Assembly: GCA_900618425.1 (NCBI GenBank)
Contig: UZAN01044468.1
Span: 1-10,920 of the forward strand
Source of the DNA: Echinostoma caproni
Lineage: Eukaryota > Platyhelminthes > Trematoda > Plagiorchiida > Echinostomatidae
Direction of reading: 5' to 3'
Length of the DNA stretch: 10,920 nucleotides
A model generated the notes under the pieces. The model was not told the DNA's origin. It saw only the letters and a list, made by a program, of their open reading frames with translations, and did no database searches. A program made the position numbers and the translations under genes. Positions 8,318-10,920 of the stretch are shown piece after piece (within the stretch, counting starts at the first letter, position 1; every line of letters starts with the position of its first letter).

Positions 8318-8476
8318 TATATGTAGTATGTGGCCAGGTGAAAACGCAAAAAATCCTCAGACATTGATTCTGATCGTCCGCGACGGCTTTTCATTCATGG
8401 AAACAGTGCCGGCAAAACCACGGTTAACAACGAAATCAGCTTTCATTTCAGCTAATAGTGCACAGCTCCGTCAACA
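8318..8476 (+). CDS. Tentative third coding exon, function unknown
   Basis: Joining CG from the previous exon to the first T gives Arg, and the frame then stays open through ICSMWPGENAKNPQ to NSAQLRQQ at a donor-like CA|GTACGT. The length, 159 bases, is a multiple of three, and entry and exit phases equal those of the exon before. Branch point, acceptor and donor are all good. Against it, the peptide shows no recognised domain, and most of it does not continue the coiled coil. An alternative reading uses AG at 8360, whose frame (KSSDIDSDRPRRLF, then IHGNSAGKTTV) has GC-rich codons like the first exon. That would need the weaker donor AAAG|GTTATC at 8023/8024 in the exon before. I favour the first model for its splice signals. 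Confidence 0.4.
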
Positions 8477-9611
8477 GTACGTTTCAGGTTCACGAAAAAT
8501 GCGTTTCTCAGTGTTGCTTTGCATTGAAACGTTTAAGAAACGTTGGAGAGTACATAGCTGATTGTGAGTTAAGTAATGGGTATTCTTTTATCCGTAAATT
8601 CTTCTCATTGATCCAGTTGCTCCCCTATCTCTGCCATTATTTACCCCGATGGTAAACTATGACCAATCATCGCTCCATTCCCGCCGAAATAAAAGTCGCC
8701 ACTCTCGGTTAAGATTCTGAAATATACACAAACGGACACAAATACCGCACGTATACAGCTTAAAGAGCTTCCCACCACTTTAAAATCTCCAAAACTTGAC
8801 GGTACTCGTTCATTATAAACAAGCCAAATATTGATCACTAAACAGTTTTATTCGTTTTGCTGGAGCCAGTTGAGTTTTCTGGTCTCAGAACTTATGATTT
8901 TAGGTATTCCTCCTAACTAGCCAGGGGCCGGATGCTCTAAAGTCCATTCTCTGTTTCTTGAGAATTTTTAATTGAGAAGAAGAAAATCTACCGGAGATCG
9001 CATGAATATTATTTAATAGANTATTAAACGTTCATATAACCGACGACTTAAAAAAAGTGAATGAATATATTACAATTGTAGAACTGATTGAAGTTGGTGG
9101 TAGAAAGCATATTCATCGGGGAAGCAAGACTATCGGAATCGCATTTCCTGTGTGTTTTCTTCCTTCAGTCAACCAAATCAAACAAGGAATCGCTTTATCC
9201 ATGTGTTAGGGTAGATATTCAGCGACACAATCACAAAAATTAACCAAATAAAGGGAAATATAATACGGCAATAGAAAACATTTACGACAACACCATCAGC
9301 AACAGAAAACCGGTGGCATACGATATTGCTTATCATCAATTTATAGTAGCATTTTGCGCAGCTATTTTATAAAGAGTTCATAGTTTGAGAAATCTGGTGA
9401 GATACGGAACAACGGAACACCTGTAAGTCTCAGTGCATGCCTTTATAAATTTATAACTGGCGCGAGTGAATGGATAAGAAAGGCACTGAATAAGATCAGG
9501 ATAAACGGGATAGGAGCAATCAAATAAAATCTCCCAGGACAATGTTTTACAGCATTGGAAGTGCTGTGCTACCACATACTGCAACGGACATTACCGGGGT
9601 ATATGACAACA
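8477..9611. other. No gene recognised (probable intron or intergenic DNA)
   Basis: AT-rich DNA with short open frames only. It includes a single unresolved base (N) at 9021, in the loop of a small AT palindrome (TTTAATA 9012-9018 against TATTAAA 9022-9028). If the coiled-coil gene continues to the right, this is its next intron. Confidence 0.55.
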
Positions 9612-9701
9612 CATCGTAAGGAACTTGAGGAATCGGAAAATGATTTCTTGGTCCTTGAAAAAACTCAAAGAAAAGAACAGGGACTCACAAAGTCAATAAA
9701 G
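9612..9701 (+). pseudogene. Possible diverged copy of the coiled-coil exon start
   Basis: The plus-strand frame reads HRKELEESENDFLVLEKTQ and then RKEQGLTKSIK before a TAA at 9702. It parallels the coiled-coil exon IEELENDFFALEDKH followed, after a four-residue gap, by RERNELT. Over the eleven-residue core (7831-7863 against 9627-9659) eight residues are identical and 26 of 33 bases agree. Five of the seven differences fall in third codon positions. The frame is open from 9528. A donor-like AAA|GTAAAA at 9700/9701 would bypass the stop and an acceptor-like TTTTACAG lies at 9552, but the acceptor phase does not match the gene's other exons. It could be a decayed duplicated exon, an alternative exon or chance. 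Confidence 0.3.
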
Positions 9702-9704
9702 TAA

Positions 9705-9959
9705 AATGTAAGCAAAAGCAACATACCTTATGAGATGAGCAGGGAAATATTCAAAAAATAAAACGTAAACTTTCTTACCCTCCGGAACACGTTATTGGCA
9801 TGGTTAGATTAGGTAGGATTACGGCTGAAAATAACACCAAGATATCTGACAGATGATTATCGATCCATCTAGTCATTTTAGATGAATGAAGGGGATTATC
9901 ATTTGATAGTTTCGATCTTTCAAAAGAGATAAAGTTACGTCATTAAATCCCAAGGGTTC
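9705..9959. other. AT-rich DNA, possibly 3' region of the adjacent LINE
   Basis: No open frame or motif of note. Because the LINE on the right is transcribed leftward and its last recognisable coding motif is at about 10003, its 3' untranslated region would fall here. No poly-T tail or target-site duplication was found to mark the end. Confidence 0.35.
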
Positions 9960-10920
9960 ATACAGGGGTTCCTTCGATAAGACCACTTCATAATTTTTGT
10001 CAGGTCATTTTGTAGAATAGTCTGAGGTTGTGAGTTGCTGCAGGATAATCGTTCGCATACTTACCAAGAAAAGAAGAATTGCTCACAGGCGTAACATAAA
10101 TGTGCTGTGAAGTGAATATGTGCATCCGACAATGTGAGCAGATTCAGAGATAAATTTGCTAAGTTGCGAGTAAATGCAGGTGAGTTGGGTTTGATAGTAT
10201 ACTAGCAGAAAGTTTCGGACAAGCAATAAAGTGCTATGAAATGATAAGCTGTACAATAAGTTCACCAGATGTTCCCTTGTATCGACATAGCATCGAACGG
10301 ATACAAGTTTGAGTTTTAATTCTTTGTAAAGAATACCGGGAAGATGACTGAGAATGCATAAAGTCAGTGGGGAAGGATACAGGAGAATAAAAAGCATTCT
10401 ATTAAGTGTGTTGGGATAGATAACATTTTCAAATGGATTTCAGTAAAAGGTAAGTTGCCTCATTTAGTGAAATGTGTCGGTGACATGAAGAGACCAAGAA
10501 AGATCACGGAAATTGCTGACTCCGAGATGCTTAACGGGGCACGATCTGGAAATTTGTCCAATTAAAAGGAAACATAATCAGTGAGTCGCATTTAACTCAC
10601 ATTGAACTCGTAGTCAGTTCAAACCAATAAATAATCAGTAAGAGACATCAGGGTATCGAGGGTTGATCTGGAGCTTTGATGGACAAATTGAATGGGATCA
10701 GATGCTTCGGGCGAAGCTTAACCATTCCACCTTGTGGTACTGATATGATAGAAGCTGTCTGGAATACAATGCTGAGTAAAGCTCAGTTTCAACAGGTTTT
10801 CAAAAACAAGGGATAGGGGTACGGTACGGTCTGTGAGTGCTACTGATGGTAGTCCATCTAGTTGAATGCTGATTCATGAAATTGTTGAAAACGACCGTTT
10901 GCTCCGTAATGAAATTTGCA
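9960..10920 (-). mobile_element. Decayed non-LTR retrotransposon (CR1/Jockey-like LINE), C-terminal half of the RT ORF
   Basis: Five blocks of the reverse-transcriptase ORF can be read on the minus strand, in correct order but in shifted frames. They are HLIPFNLSIKAPD (10666-10704; usual W-x-LPFN-x-x-KC); VKHLGVSNFRDLSWSLHV (10482-10535; usual VKDLGV...DLSWSxHV); NSNLYPF (10295-10315; usual LNLYPL); RYKGTSGELIVQLII (10240-10284; usual YRRxRGDLIxxYKI); and YANDYPAATHNLRLFYKMT (10003-10059; usual WNxLPxxVxxAxxLxxFKxxLD), preceded by FFFSW (10060-10080; usual FFSxRV). The spacing between blocks approximates an intact element. Stops and frameshifts separate the blocks, so it is non-functional. 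The catalytic Asp-Asp box should lie near or beyond the right edge and was not found. Clade assignment is by motif style only. Confidence 0.75.

Noticed and set aside
8360..8460. P-loop-like GNSAGKTT in the alternative frame
   Set aside because: A Walker A motif needs four residues between the first Gly and GK. Here there are three, and there is no surrounding NTPase fold.
10083..10397. Minus-strand open frame of 104 codons
   Set aside because: It is a chance frame across the decayed LINE. The recognisable RT motifs in the same stretch are in the other minus-strand frames.
1..10920. CRISPR arrays, bacterial operons, rRNA or complete tRNA genes
   Set aside because: No regularly spaced repeats, no tandem bacterial-style genes, and no complete cloverleaf or rRNA-like sequence was seen on either strand.

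Overview
This window looks like nuclear DNA of a multicellular eukaryote, most likely a parasitic flatworm (trematode). It is AT-rich, with short GC-richer exon-like islands that end in consensus GT/AG splice sites. It carries decayed non-LTR retrotransposons and a tRNA-like repeat whose tail resembles repeats I remember from trematode genomes. There are no bacterial-style operons or ribosome binding sites, and most open frames are chance frames in non-coding DNA. The trematode assignment is an inference from style and remembered repeats, not a database result.

Layout: 1-78 (probably to about 240) is a broken piece of a LINE reverse transcriptase on the minus strand. Positions 240-3600 are mostly featureless, with a probable SINE at about 1690-1815, a G13 run at 2331-2343 and a weaker tRNA-like repeat at about 2935-3015. 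Positions 3600-4840 are richer in G+C and CpG, with a TATA-like box, a TG/TA microsatellite and two weak peptide candidates; this may be the promoter and 5' end of the gene that follows.

The one convincing gene is on the plus strand. A strong 3' splice site at 4873 opens an exon with a 94-base 5' UTR, and the first ATG is at 4968. The first coding exon (4968-5461) encodes a Ser/Pro/His-rich start and then a Cys-x12-Cys-x2-Cys-x6-His motif. That spacing is what I recall for the N terminus of MPRIP / Drosophila Outspread (actomyosin-associated proteins). After a 2.2-kb intron comes a second coding exon (about 7698-8030) with a low-complexity linker and a clear coiled coil. A third, tentative exon (8318-8476) follows. 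All three donors leave the same phase (two bases of a split codon), so the exons join in one frame. The gene has no stop in this window and presumably continues past the right end.

From 8477 on, the window is probably intronic or intergenic. It holds a short frame at 9612-9701 that resembles the start of the coiled-coil exon, and a long decayed LINE on the minus strand (about 9960-10920). That LINE is recognised by five separate reverse-transcriptase/C-terminal motifs that occur in the correct order but in shifted frames.
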